NCBI GenBank assembly: GCA_035480695.1
Contig: DATIHM010000067.1
Coordinates: forward strand, 1-21,579
Reading direction: 5' to 3'
DNA length: 21,579 bases
Origin: DATBED01 sp035480695
GTDB taxonomy: Bacteria; Patescibacteriota; Saccharimonadia; Saccharimonadales; UBA4665
Of the stretch, positions 1-6,313 are shown one piece after another. The notes under the pieces are model-generated. The model saw only the letters and a list, made by a program, of their open reading frames with translations. It was not told where the DNA came from and made no database searches. Every line of letters starts with the position of its first letter. Position 1 is the first letter of the stretch. A program made the position numbers and the translations under genes.

Positions 1-492
1 CGGAGGCGTCGGGGGCGTCGGAGGAGTGATGGTGCACATCTTGTTGAAGACCTGCAGGTAGCCCATCATGACATCCGGCGTGTAGTCGGCTGTGCCGCTG
101 GCGTTAGTAGCGCGGCTGCCAAGCACCAGGTCAACCTGGTAGGCGCAAGCGCTGTTGATAGGGATGCTCAGCACGTGCTGACCGACGCCAAGCGTTACGG
201 TCTTTTTGGCAACCAATGACTGGCTGGCAAACGGACGGAAGTTCGGGCTGTTGACCGGAGCGTTCCACGAAGCCAAGCTGACAGTTTCCTTACAAGTGGC
301 CGGGCCGTTGACCTGGACGGTAGTGCTGGCAGTGTTGCCGCTAACCGTGAAGGCCTTGTTGAGCGGGGCCAACTCTACGACGCTACAACCGTTTCCACCG
401 TTGTTGAACGTCTGTGCGCTGGCGCTGGTAGTCATTGCCAAAGGCATGACAGCCAAGATAGCCGTCGCGATTAAGTTACGTAGTAATTTCAT
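1..492 (-). CDS. Secreted protein of unknown function (3' end beyond window)
   Basis: Reading the minus strand from ATG at 492 gives 164 codons with no stop before the window edge, so the C-terminus is missing. I do not recognise a family. The N-terminus is a clear signal peptide: MKLLRN, a hydrophobic stretch, then an ASA-QT cleavage site near residue 26. The mature part is rich in Thr, Ser, Asn and Val, has four Cys that could form disulfides (36, 67, 116, 153), and ends at the edge in a Thr-Pro-Pro repeat, which suggests a wall-spanning or linker segment followed by another domain. The start is secured by a complete Shine-Dalgarno (TAAGGAGGTT at 501-510, minus strand) eight bases upstream and by a consensus promoter. 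It is probably highly expressed and surface-exposed; the role is unknown. Confidence 0.85.
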   Translation of the reverse strand, partial: MKLLRNLIATAILAVMPLAMTTSASAQTFNNGGNGCSVVELAPLNKAFTVSGNTASTTVQVNGPATCKETVSLASWNAPVNSPNFRPFASQSLVAKKTVTLGVGQHVLSIPINSACAYQVDLVLGSRATNASGTADYTPDVMMGYLQVFNKMCTITPPTPPTPP

Positions 493-518
493 TACTTCTT
501 AACCTCCTTATTAATTCC

Positions 519-536
519 TTCGGCTCTCCCACCGAA
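519..536 (-). promoter_or_regulatory. Short hairpin at the predicted 5' end of the secreted-protein mRNA
   Basis: On the minus strand TTCGG (536-532) and CCGAA (523-519) form a 5-bp stem with an 8-nt loop, starting within about 2 nt of the predicted transcript start. A stem at the extreme 5' end can protect mRNA from 5'-dependent decay; that role is inferred. The Shine-Dalgarno at 510-501 is left unpaired. Confidence 0.4.
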
Positions 537-544
537 TCAATAGC

Positions 545-573
545 ATTATAGCTCATTATTGCGCTTATGTCAA
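545..573 (-). promoter_or_regulatory. Consensus sigma70-type promoter of the secreted-protein gene
   Basis: On the minus strand TTGACA (573-568) and TATAAT (550-545) are separated by exactly 17 bp, a perfect match to the housekeeping consensus. The expected transcript start is near 538, giving a leader of about 45 nt. It is the best promoter match seen in the window. Confidence 0.85.
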
Positions 574-588
574 TAATTAAATATAAAA

Positions 589-603
589 AGCTAATGCTTA
601 GCT
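589..603. repeat. Perfect inverted repeat AGCTAA-TGC-TTAGCT, possible operator
   Basis: Two 6-bp arms around a 3-bp centre lie 15 bp upstream of the -35 box of the minus-strand promoter, and also upstream of the gene at 683. The 190-bp gap 493-682 otherwise holds the minus-strand promoter, a small CTTCTAAGAAG palindrome at 614-624, and the -10 box at 671-676. A binding site for a regulator is possible but not shown. Confidence 0.35.
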
Positions 604-670
604 GACAGCGCGTCTTCTAAGAAGTTATTGGAGCTAATGATATCTGATAAAGCCATCTGGGGCAAGGTGG

Positions 671-676
671 TATGAT
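671..676 (+). promoter_or_regulatory. Extended -10 box (TGG-TATGAT) placing the start at the ATG
   Basis: TATGAT is preceded by the extended -10 motif TGN (668-670) and is followed by only 6 nt before the ATG at 683, so transcription should begin at or beside the A of the start codon. No Shine-Dalgarno fits in the gap. This is one example of the leaderless arrangement seen across the window. Confidence 0.6.
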
Positions 677-682
677 AGCCGT

Positions 683-1711
683 ATGAGCCGGCGGCTGTTC
701 TACCGAAACGTCAACGCGCGCGACCACCTCGAGCTTTTCCTCGTGTCGGCCGTTTCCAGCCTGTTGCTCCTGCGTTTTTACCTGCATGCGGCCGGATATC
801 CCCAAGTCGGCGGCGGCAGCTTGCACATCGCGCATATGCTTTGGGGTGGACTGCTGATGCTGGCGGCCATCGTTATCAACCTATCCTTCTTAGGGATGCG
901 CGTCCAGCGCTTCTGTGCCTTCATCGGTGGCATCGGTTTCGGCATTTTCATAGATGAGTTGGGCAAATTCCTGACCAAAGATAACAATTACTTCTTTAGG
1001 CCGACCATCGGCCTGATTTACGCCATTTTCGCTATTTTGTATCTCGTAGGGAACTTCATTTCGCGCGACCAACGCCTCAGCTCAGAGGAATACCAGCTGA
1101 ATGCCCTGCAACAGATGGAAGAAGCCGTGCGTAAAGATATGGACGCGCGCGAAAAGGGCGAGCTGAAACGGCTGCTGGCTCGGGCCGACCAGGATGACGC
1201 TGTCACTAAGGAGTTACAGGCCGCCTTGTCGCGCCTCAAAACCGTCAGGCATGCGCCAAGCCGCCTCGACCGCTTCAAGACCTCTGTAGGCCGCGCCTAC
1301 GACCTCTTCTGGCAACAGAGGCGCTCCAACCAGCTGGTAGCCGGCGTCTTCCTGCTGGAAGCGCTCATCTTCTTAGGGGTCGTCGTCGGCAACATCAGCC
1401 ATAGCTTCGCCAGCGTGCACGACCTCTTGAACAACACCGACACCTACTCGACGCGCCTGCTTATCGGCCAGCTGGCGTCATCTGTCGTGGCCTCCGTTTT
1501 CGCCATTATCGGCGCCGTCAAGCTGACCAGCTCGCGCCTGGAAGGCTTCGAATGGTTCCGCCGCGCCTTGTTGATTAATCTGTTCTTGACAGAATTTTTC
1601 ATCTTCTCACGAGTGCAATTCCAGGCGTTGCCCGGCTTCGTGATCAACCTGTTGATGCTCATCGTGCTGCGCGCCGCCATCGCCCAGGAGCGCCACAGCC
1701 GCAAGGCCTAG
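683..1711 (+). CDS. Multi-pass membrane protein of unknown function
   Basis: This 342-residue protein has about seven or eight hydrophobic segments, split into an N-terminal group (about 16-34, 51-72, 78-98, 108-127) and a C-terminal group (about 217-237, 260-280, 295-310, 316-335). A charged, probably helical cytosolic domain (about 130-210, rich in Glu, Lys, Arg) lies between them. The N-terminal part contains conserved-looking motifs HMLWGG (51-56) and a Gly-rich helix running into IDELGKF (90-96), which I recall from uncharacterised membrane proteins of Saccharibacteria and actinobacteria. Buried His and Asp/Glu residues could hint at transport or enzymatic activity, but no function can be assigned. 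A -10 box six bases before the ATG supports this start. Confidence 0.85.
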   Translation: MSRRLFYRNVNARDHLELFLVSAVSSLLLLRFYLHAAGYPQVGGGSLHIAHMLWGGLLMLAAIVINLSFLGMRVQRFCAFIGGIGFGIFIDELGKFLTKDNNYFFRPTIGLIYAIFAILYLVGNFISRDQRLSSEEYQLNALQQMEEAVRKDMDAREKGELKRLLARADQDDAVTKELQAALSRLKTVRHAPSRLDRFKTSVGRAYDLFWQQRRSNQLVAGVFLLEALIFLGVVVGNISHSFASVHDLLNNTDTYSTRLLIGQLASSVVASVFAIIGAVKLTSSRLEGFEWFRRALLINLFLTEFFIFSRVQFQALPGFVINLLMLIVLRAAIAQERHSRKA

Positions 1712-1732
1712 CGCTTCCGCTAATGTTTATGG

Positions 1733-1738
1733 TATAAT
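1733..1738 (+). promoter_or_regulatory. Extended -10 promoter of typA
   Basis: TGG (1730-1732) followed by TATAAT is a perfect extended -10 element; no good -35 is visible. The start should fall near 1745, leaving a leader of about 50 nt before typA that contains the hairpin at 1756-1790. Confidence 0.65.
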
Positions 1739-1755
1739 TACAGATAAGAAAGCCT

Positions 1756-1790
1756 GGCGCTGTTCCAGATTTTAAGGGAGCGCCTTTTTT
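1756..1790 (+). terminator. Terminator-like hairpin in the typA leader
   Basis: GGCGCT (1756-1761) and AGCGCC (1779-1784) form a 6-bp GC-rich stem with a 17-nt loop, followed directly by six T (1785-1790), the layout of an intrinsic terminator. It lies downstream of the membrane-protein gene (stop at 1711) but also downstream of the typA -10 box and only 5 nt before the typA ATG. It may end read-through from upstream, act as an attenuator for typA, or both. A purine-rich AAGGGAG (1774-1780) lies partly in the 3' arm, too far from the ATG for a standard Shine-Dalgarno. Confidence 0.6.
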
Positions 1791-1795
1791 ATTTC

Positions 1796-3625
1796 ATGAA
1801 GATCCAGGATCCGGCCAAAATCAGGAACATCGCGATTATCGCGCACGTTGACCACGGCAAAACAACGCTGGTGGATGGGTTGCTCAAGCAGTCGCAGACC
1901 TTCCGCGAGAACCAGGCCGAGATGAGCCAGGAGCTCATCATGGACAGCGGCGACCAGGAGCGCGAGCGCGGCATCACCATCACCGCCAAGATAACGGCGG
2001 TGCAGCACGGCGATTATCGCATCAACATCATCGACACCCCTGGCCATGCTGACTTTAGTGGTGAAGTGGAGCGCACCCTGAACATGGCCGACGGCTGCCT
2101 GCTGATTGTCGATGCCCAAGAGGGGCCGATGCCCCAGACCAAGTTCGTGCTCGAAAAGGCGCTCGAGGCCGAGCTGAAACCCATCGTAATCATCAACAAA
2201 ATCGACAAAGACGCCGCCCGCATAACAGAGGTGGAAGACGAGCTGGCCGACCTGTTTTTGGAACTGGCGGTGCACGAAGACCAGCTGCATTACCCGGTGT
2301 ACTACGCCATCGGCCGCGACGGCAAGGCCTGGGCCGAAGCTCCGACTAATCCAGATGAGGGCGGCAATCTGGAGCCCGTTTTTGAGGCAATTATAGATAA
2401 AATTCCGGCGCCGTCGATTGAGCTCGGCAAGCCCTTCCAGATGCTCGTCACAGCCCTAGCCAGCGACAGCTACAAGGGCAAGTATTCCATCGGTCGCATC
2501 ACCCGCGGAAGGGTCAAGCCCGGCGACCAGGTCGCTCTCTGTAAAAAGGATGGCACTATCGCCAAAGCCAAGGTCGATACGGTGTTCATGAGCCAAGGGG
2601 TCAGCAAGTTCGAAGTGCCCGAGGGCGTGGCTGGCGACATCGTGCAATTAACAGGGATAACAGAGGCGCAGATCGGCGAAACACTTTCAGATATCGAATT
2701 CCCAGAAGCGCTTCCGACGATAGAGGTCGAAGCGCCGACCCTACGCATCTACCTGGGCCCGAACACCAGCCCGTTCAAGGGGTTGGAGGGCGAATTCAAC
2801 ACCTCACGCCAGATCAGCGAGCGCCTCAATAAAGAACTCGAAACCAACGTCGGCCTGCAAGTGCAAGAAGACGGCATCGGCTTCACCGTGGCCGGCCGGG
2901 GTGAACTCCACCTCGGCGTGCTTATCGAAACCATGCGCCGCGAAGGCTACGAGTTCGAAGTTGGCCGCCCGCAAGTTGTCACTCATGAAGAGAACGGCCA
3001 AACGGTCGAGCCGGTCGAAGAAGTAATCATCGAGGTCCCGGCTGAGCACGTTGGCACTGTGCAAATGGAGCTCGGCCAACGCCGCGCCACCCTCAAAGAA
3101 CAGTTCAGCTCGGCCAGCAAAGGCGTGACCAAGCTCATCTACACCATGCCGACCCGTGCCCTGCTGGGCATGCGCAACACCTTGCTGACTAACACCAAGG
3201 GCACCATCATCATGAACAGCCTGGTCATCGGCTTCGAGCCGCAAGGCCAGAGCCTGCAACAGTTGCGCAACGGCGTGCTCATCGCCTTCGAAACCGGCAC
3301 CACCACCCCATATAGCCTCGAAACGGCCGAGGCCCGTGGTACGCTGTTCATCCCCCCGGCAGAGAAGGTCTACGCCGGCCAGATCATCGGCCTGAATACC
3401 CGCCAGGAAGACCTGGAAATCAACGTTTGCAAGGCCAAGCACCTGACCAACATGCGCAGCACCTCATCTGATGGCACGGTGCAATTGACGCCGCCGACCA
3501 TCTTCAGTCTGGAACAATGTTTGGATTTCATCGAAAACGATGAGTTGCTGGAAGTTACGCCCGCCAGTCTGCGCCTCCGCAAAAAGGAACTCGACCCCAC
3601 CCGCCGCAAACGCCAAAACAAATAG
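1796..3625 (+). CDS. typA: Ribosome-associated translational GTPase TypA/BipA
   Basis: A full-length (609 aa) member of the EF-G-like TypA/BipA family, which binds the ribosome and helps 50S assembly and stress or cold adaptation. The GTPase motifs are in order: P-loop AHVDHGKTT (16-24), switch I RGITI (58-62), DTPGH (80-84) and NKID (134-137). EF-Tu-like domain 2, EF-G-like domains III and V, and the TypA-specific C-terminal domain follow; the protein ends in a basic tail (RRKRQNK). There is no Shine-Dalgarno at the ATG and no other in-frame start; the leader carries a terminator-like hairpin. The codons for the last dozen residues recur in diverged form at 4895-4931. Confidence 0.97.
   Translation: MKIQDPAKIRNIAIIAHVDHGKTTLVDGLLKQSQTFRENQAEMSQELIMDSGDQERERGITITAKITAVQHGDYRINIIDTPGHADFSGEVERTLNMADGCLLIVDAQEGPMPQTKFVLEKALEAELKPIVIINKIDKDAARITEVEDELADLFLELAVHEDQLHYPVYYAIGRDGKAWAEAPTNPDEGGNLEPVFEAIIDKIPAPSIELGKPFQMLVTALASDSYKGKYSIGRITRGRVKPGDQVALCKKDGTIAKAKVDTVFMSQGVSKFEVPEGVAGDIVQLTGITEAQIGETLSDIEFPEALPTIEVEAPTLRIYLGPNTSPFKGLEGEFNTSRQISERLNKELETNVGLQVQEDGIGFTVAGRGELHLGVLIETMRREGYEFEVGRPQVVTHEENGQTVEPVEEVIIEVPAEHVGTVQMELGQRRATLKEQFSSASKGVTKLIYTMPTRALLGMRNTLLTNTKGTIIMNSLVIGFEPQGQSLQQLRNGVLIAFETGTTTPYSLETAEARGTLFIPPAEKVYAGQIIGLNTRQEDLEINVCKAKHLTNMRSTSSDGTVQLTPPTIFSLEQCLDFIENDELLEVTPASLRLRKKELDPTRRKRQNK
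3588..3624 (+). repeat. Direct repeat, copy A (3' end of typA)
   Basis: These 37 bp encode the TypA tail up to the stop codon. They match 4895-4931 at 32 of 37 positions, including 19 identical bases (3597-3615 and 4904-4922). All five differences are transitions. Confidence 0.85.
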
Positions 3626-3632
3626 CTGGCGG

Positions 3633-3661
3633 TTGATTTTGATAAGCGTAGCCATTATGAT
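3633..3661 (+). promoter_or_regulatory. Promoter of the secreted protease gene
   Basis: TTGATT (3633-3638) and TATGAT (3656-3661) are separated by exactly 17 bp. The -10 box ends 8 nt before the ATG at 3670, so the mRNA should start within about two bases of the start codon. The gene therefore has its own near-leaderless promoter rather than depending on typA. Confidence 0.65.
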
Positions 3662-3669
3662 TGTGAAAT

Positions 3670-4881
3670 ATGAAAAATTTCCAAAAAACCTTCGCTCTAG
3701 CTCTGTTAGTATTAGGAATCATCGGTGTTGGGGCCGTTCAAAAAGCCGACGCTGACCCGCTTAAACCTCACTTGCTGAGGGGCGGCCACCGCAAAGTTTG
3801 TGATGTTAGCGCCGCCGGCACATCCTCATGCTTCGCCAAAGTTATTACCGACAGGTCGGGCAGCCCAGCCGTAACCACGCTACCCGCCGGCTACGGGCCT
3901 GCCCAGTTCCACGGGGCCTACCAATTGCCATCTACCAGCGCTAACCCGGCCACGATTGCCATAGTTGACGCCTACGACGACCCTAACGCGGCAGCCGACC
4001 TGGCCACCTACGACAAAACGTTCGGCCTACCTGTGTTCCCGAACTGCTCAAACACCGTTAAGACGGCCTGCTTCCAAAAGGTTAACCAGACCGGCGGCAC
4101 GTTTTACCCCCAACGCAGCACCGGCTGGGGCCTGGAGGTTTCGCTCGACGTGCAAACCGCCCACCAGATCTGCCAGAACTGCAAACTCATCCTGGTTGAG
4201 GCCAACAACTCCAGTTACACCAACCTCATGAGAGCGGTTGACGAGGCTCGCTTACTCGGCGCCACCGTAATCTCTAACTCTTACGGCTCCAACGAATTTA
4301 ACGGTGAGAATACCTACGATTCGCACTTCAACTACCCGGGCATCGCCTTCGTATTCAGCTCCGGCGATAGCGGCTATGGTGCCACCTACCCGGCAGCCTC
4401 GCCGCTGGTCGCGGCCGCAGCGGGCACAACCTTAGCTGTCAGCCCAGCCAACGCCTGGCAAGCCGAGTCCGCCTGGTCGGGCGCCGGCAGCGGCTGTAGC
4501 GCCTACGAGCTGAAACCAGCCTTCCAAACAGATACGGGCTGCCTAAAACGGACTGTAGCCGACGTGGCCGCGGATGCCGACCCCAACACCGGTGCCGCCG
4601 TTTACGACAGCCTTGGCTACGCTGGCACCAGGGGATGGTTCCAGGTCGGCGGCACGAGCTTGGCCGCGCCCATAATCGCCGGCACCTACGGCCTAGCCAA
4701 CAACGTCCCGACCGCCACCTTCGCCAACTCCTTGCCGTATAGCGACTTCAACTACGCCACCAACTTGCACGACGTAATCTCCGGATCAAACGGAGCCTGC
4801 GGCACCTACCTTTGCCAGGGCGCCACCGGCTACGACGGCCCAAGCGGCCTTGGCACTCCCCAGGGCCTCGGCGCGTTCTAG
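3670..4881 (+). CDS. Secreted sedolisin-type (S53-like) serine-carboxyl protease, no long propeptide
   Basis: A 403-residue exported protease. The signal peptide (about 1-28) has a basic start, a hydrophobic core and an ADA cleavage site. Sedolisin landmarks are present: E156 and D160 in WGLEVSLD (the Glu-x3-Asp pair), D233 in SSGDSG (oxyanion Asp) and S330 in VGGTSLAAP (nucleophile). D368 and the GYDGPSG loop near 387-393 resemble the C-terminal calcium site. Ten cysteines suggest disulfides and an extracellular location. Known sedolisins usually carry a propeptide of roughly 150-200 residues; here only about 50 residues separate the signal peptide from the catalytic fold. It may supply peptides or act on the surface of a host or neighbouring cell (inference). 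The gene sits between two copies of the typA 3' end. Confidence 0.88.
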   Translation: MKNFQKTFALALLVLGIIGVGAVQKADADPLKPHLLRGGHRKVCDVSAAGTSSCFAKVITDRSGSPAVTTLPAGYGPAQFHGAYQLPSTSANPATIAIVDAYDDPNAAADLATYDKTFGLPVFPNCSNTVKTACFQKVNQTGGTFYPQRSTGWGLEVSLDVQTAHQICQNCKLILVEANNSSYTNLMRAVDEARLLGATVISNSYGSNEFNGENTYDSHFNYPGIAFVFSSGDSGYGATYPAASPLVAAAAGTTLAVSPANAWQAESAWSGAGSGCSAYELKPAFQTDTGCLKRTVADVAADADPNTGAAVYDSLGYAGTRGWFQVGGTSLAAPIIAGTYGLANNVPTATFANSLPYSDFNYATNLHDVISGSNGACGTYLCQGATGYDGPSGLGTPQGLGAF

Positions 4882-4894
4882 ACCAACCTAAGCA

Positions 4895-4931
4895 AACTCA
4901 ACTCCACCCGCCGCAAACGCCAGAGCAGATA
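4895..4931 (+). repeat. Direct repeat, copy B (diverged typA 3' end after the protease gene)
   Basis: This is the second copy of the typA tail. Read in the typA frame it encodes KLNSTRRKRQSR followed by TAA, against ELDPTRRKRQNK followed by TAG in typA. The copy keeps a stop at the same place and its changes look protein-like, so it appears to be the remnant of a related typA gene rather than a random match. It happens to be in frame with the protease gene, whose TAG stop lies 13 nt upstream. The rest of the 109-bp gap 4882-4990 holds only the -10 box of the next gene. Confidence 0.8.
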
Positions 4932-4976
4932 AGTTAAATAAACATTAACATGGAGCTAATTGCTCAAGCCAAATGC

Positions 4977-4982
4977 TAAAAT
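4977..4982 (+). promoter_or_regulatory. Extended -10 box of the methyltransferase gene
   Basis: TGC-TAAAAT (TGN at 4974-4976) is an extended -10 element ending 8 nt before the ATG at 4991. It predicts a leader of one or two bases at most. Confidence 0.55.
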
Positions 4983-4990
4983 AGATGTAG

Positions 4991-5830
4991 ATGTCTGGGG
5001 TAAAGGTCGCTAAACCAACTAAGATTTTGAGTAAGGTTGAAAAGAAGCCTTACTTTAAATCTGATAATTTTGTTTTGTTTAAAGACGATGCCATAAAGTT
5101 CTTAAAACAGCTTCCAGATAACTCAATTGACATGATCTTTGCAGATCCGCCGTACAATCTGTCAAATGGCGGGTTTACGGTGCACGCCGGCAAACGCGTC
5201 AGCGTTCACAAGGGTGAATGGGACGTCAGCAAAGGGGTTGACACCGATTTCGAATTTCAGGCCGCTTGGATTAAAGAGTGCTATCGGGTACTCAAACCCA
5301 ACGGCACCATCTGGATCAGTGGCACCTATCACTCAATTTACCAGTGTGGCTTTGCCTTGCAACTCTTTGGCTACAAAATCCTGAATGACATCACCTGGTT
5401 CAAGCCCAACGCCTCGCCCAACCTGAGCGGCCGCTACTTCACTGCCAGCCACGAAACTTTGCTCTGGGCCCGCAAAGATCCTAAGGGTAAACACACCTTC
5501 AACTATCAAGATATGAAGCACGGTAATTGGCACAAAAGCGATCTCATTAAGAATGAAGGCAAACAGATGCGCAGCGTTTGGTCTATCAGCACGCCTAAGG
5601 CAAGTGAAAAGAAGTTTGGCAAGCATCCAACCCAAAAACCGATGGCACTACTAGAAAGAATTGTGCTCGCTGCCTCAAACAAGGGTGACGTAATCCTAGA
5701 CCCATTTACTGGCAGTTCCACCACCGGCTTGGCCGCCGTTAAGAACGACCGTAGATTTCTAGGGGTCGACCTCGAGAAGAAATACCTTGACTTATCTGTC
5801 AAACGCTATAAAGATCAGAAGCAGCAATAA
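4991..5830 (+). CDS. DpnA-like adenine-N6 DNA methyltransferase (beta class)
   Basis: A 279-residue DNA methyltransferase. The catalytic motif IV FADPPYNLSNGG (50-61) precedes the AdoMet-binding motif LDPFTGSSTTG (236-246), the order of beta-class amino-methyltransferases, and DPPY indicates adenine N6 as target. HPTQKP (212-217) is also typical. The stretch around SVHKGEWD (71-78), the WISG motif (108-111) and the ITWFKPNASPNLSGRYF region (134-150) closely recall DpnA/M2.DpnII-type enzymes, which act on GATC; GATC specificity here is inferred. It is followed after 19 bp by a candidate nuclease gene, suggesting a restriction-modification pair. The gene starts AT-rich, unlike its typA-side neighbours, consistent with horizontal transfer. 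Confidence 0.92.
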   Translation: MSGVKVAKPTKILSKVEKKPYFKSDNFVLFKDDAIKFLKQLPDNSIDMIFADPPYNLSNGGFTVHAGKRVSVHKGEWDVSKGVDTDFEFQAAWIKECYRVLKPNGTIWISGTYHSIYQCGFALQLFGYKILNDITWFKPNASPNLSGRYFTASHETLLWARKDPKGKHTFNYQDMKHGNWHKSDLIKNEGKQMRSVWSISTPKASEKKFGKHPTQKPMALLERIVLAASNKGDVILDPFTGSSTTGLAAVKNDRRFLGVDLEKKYLDLSVKRYKDQKQQ

Positions 5831-5849
5831 GCTAATCTGAAAGGCGAAT

Positions 5850-6263
5850 ATGGCGCGTGACACAACTACCGGAGCAGTGCTTGAAAATATGGTCTTACCC
5901 TCGTTAACTAAAGGTGGCTACATCTTTAACTCGCAGGTTAACATCGGTGACCGCATTGGCGGCGGCCGGCATTTCGCCGATGTTGTGGCCACCAAAGGCG
6001 ACGACACTATCATCATTTCGCTGAAGTGGCAGCAGGTGTCGGGCACGGCCGAGCAGAAGGTGCCATTTGAGGTGATTTCGCTGATTGCCTCGCTGAAAGA
6101 TGGCCATGCCAACAAGGCCTATCTGGTGCTAGGAGGGGCCGGCTGGAAGCTACGTGATTTTTACACCGGCAACGGGCTGGATAAGTATATTAACGGCATC
6201 GAAGCGGTGAACATCGTAACTCTCGAGGAATTCATCGCTGTCGCCAACGCCGGCAGCCTGTAA
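5850..6263 (+). CDS. Small candidate restriction endonuclease, PD-(D/E)XK-like
   Basis: A 137-residue protein without transmembrane segments. An acidic residue in the first helix (E12), then GGGRHFADVV with D44, then IISLKWQQ with S57-x-K59 on a predicted beta strand, form a PD-(D/E)XK-like core. The usual second acid before Lys is Ser. E68 and E74 lie downstream, and E74, 14 residues after the Lys, is placed much like the relocated catalytic Glu of Cfr10I/Bse634I-type enzymes (inference). I recall the SLKWQQ-SGTAEQKVPFE type of motif from uncharacterised nuclease-fold families. The gene follows the methyltransferase by 19 bp with an AAGG stretch about 5 nt before the ATG, so it is probably co-transcribed and could be its cognate restriction enzyme. 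Confidence 0.65.
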   Translation: MARDTTTGAVLENMVLPSLTKGGYIFNSQVNIGDRIGGGRHFADVVATKGDDTIIISLKWQQVSGTAEQKVPFEVISLIASLKDGHANKAYLVLGGAGWKLRDFYTGNGLDKYINGIEAVNIVTLEEFIAVANAGSL

Positions 6264-6275
6264 AGACCCAGTGCA

Positions 6276-6304
6276 TTCCAAAACAGATATAAAAGTGCTA
6301 TTCT
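6276..6304 (+). promoter_or_regulatory. Possible promoter of the third accessory gene
   Basis: TTCCAA (6276-6281), 17 bp, then TGC-TATTCT with an extended -10 element (hexamer 6299-6304), ending 9 nt before the ATG at 6314. The -35 match is weak. It suggests this gene can be transcribed independently of the methyltransferase pair. Confidence 0.4.
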
Positions 6305-6313
6305 GTGTGAACT

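Noticed and set aside
206..502. Plus-strand open frame of 98 codons
   Set aside because: It is antisense to the secreted-protein gene, which has a signal peptide, Shine-Dalgarno and consensus promoter on the minus strand.
2804..3442. Minus-strand frame of 212 codons inside typA
   Set aside because: It is a shadow of the GC-rich typA coding sequence with no recognisable motif.
5850..6263. Firm naming of the small protein as a known restriction enzyme
   Set aside because: The core residues fit a nuclease fold, but no specific enzyme was recognised and the usual acidic residue before Lys is Ser.
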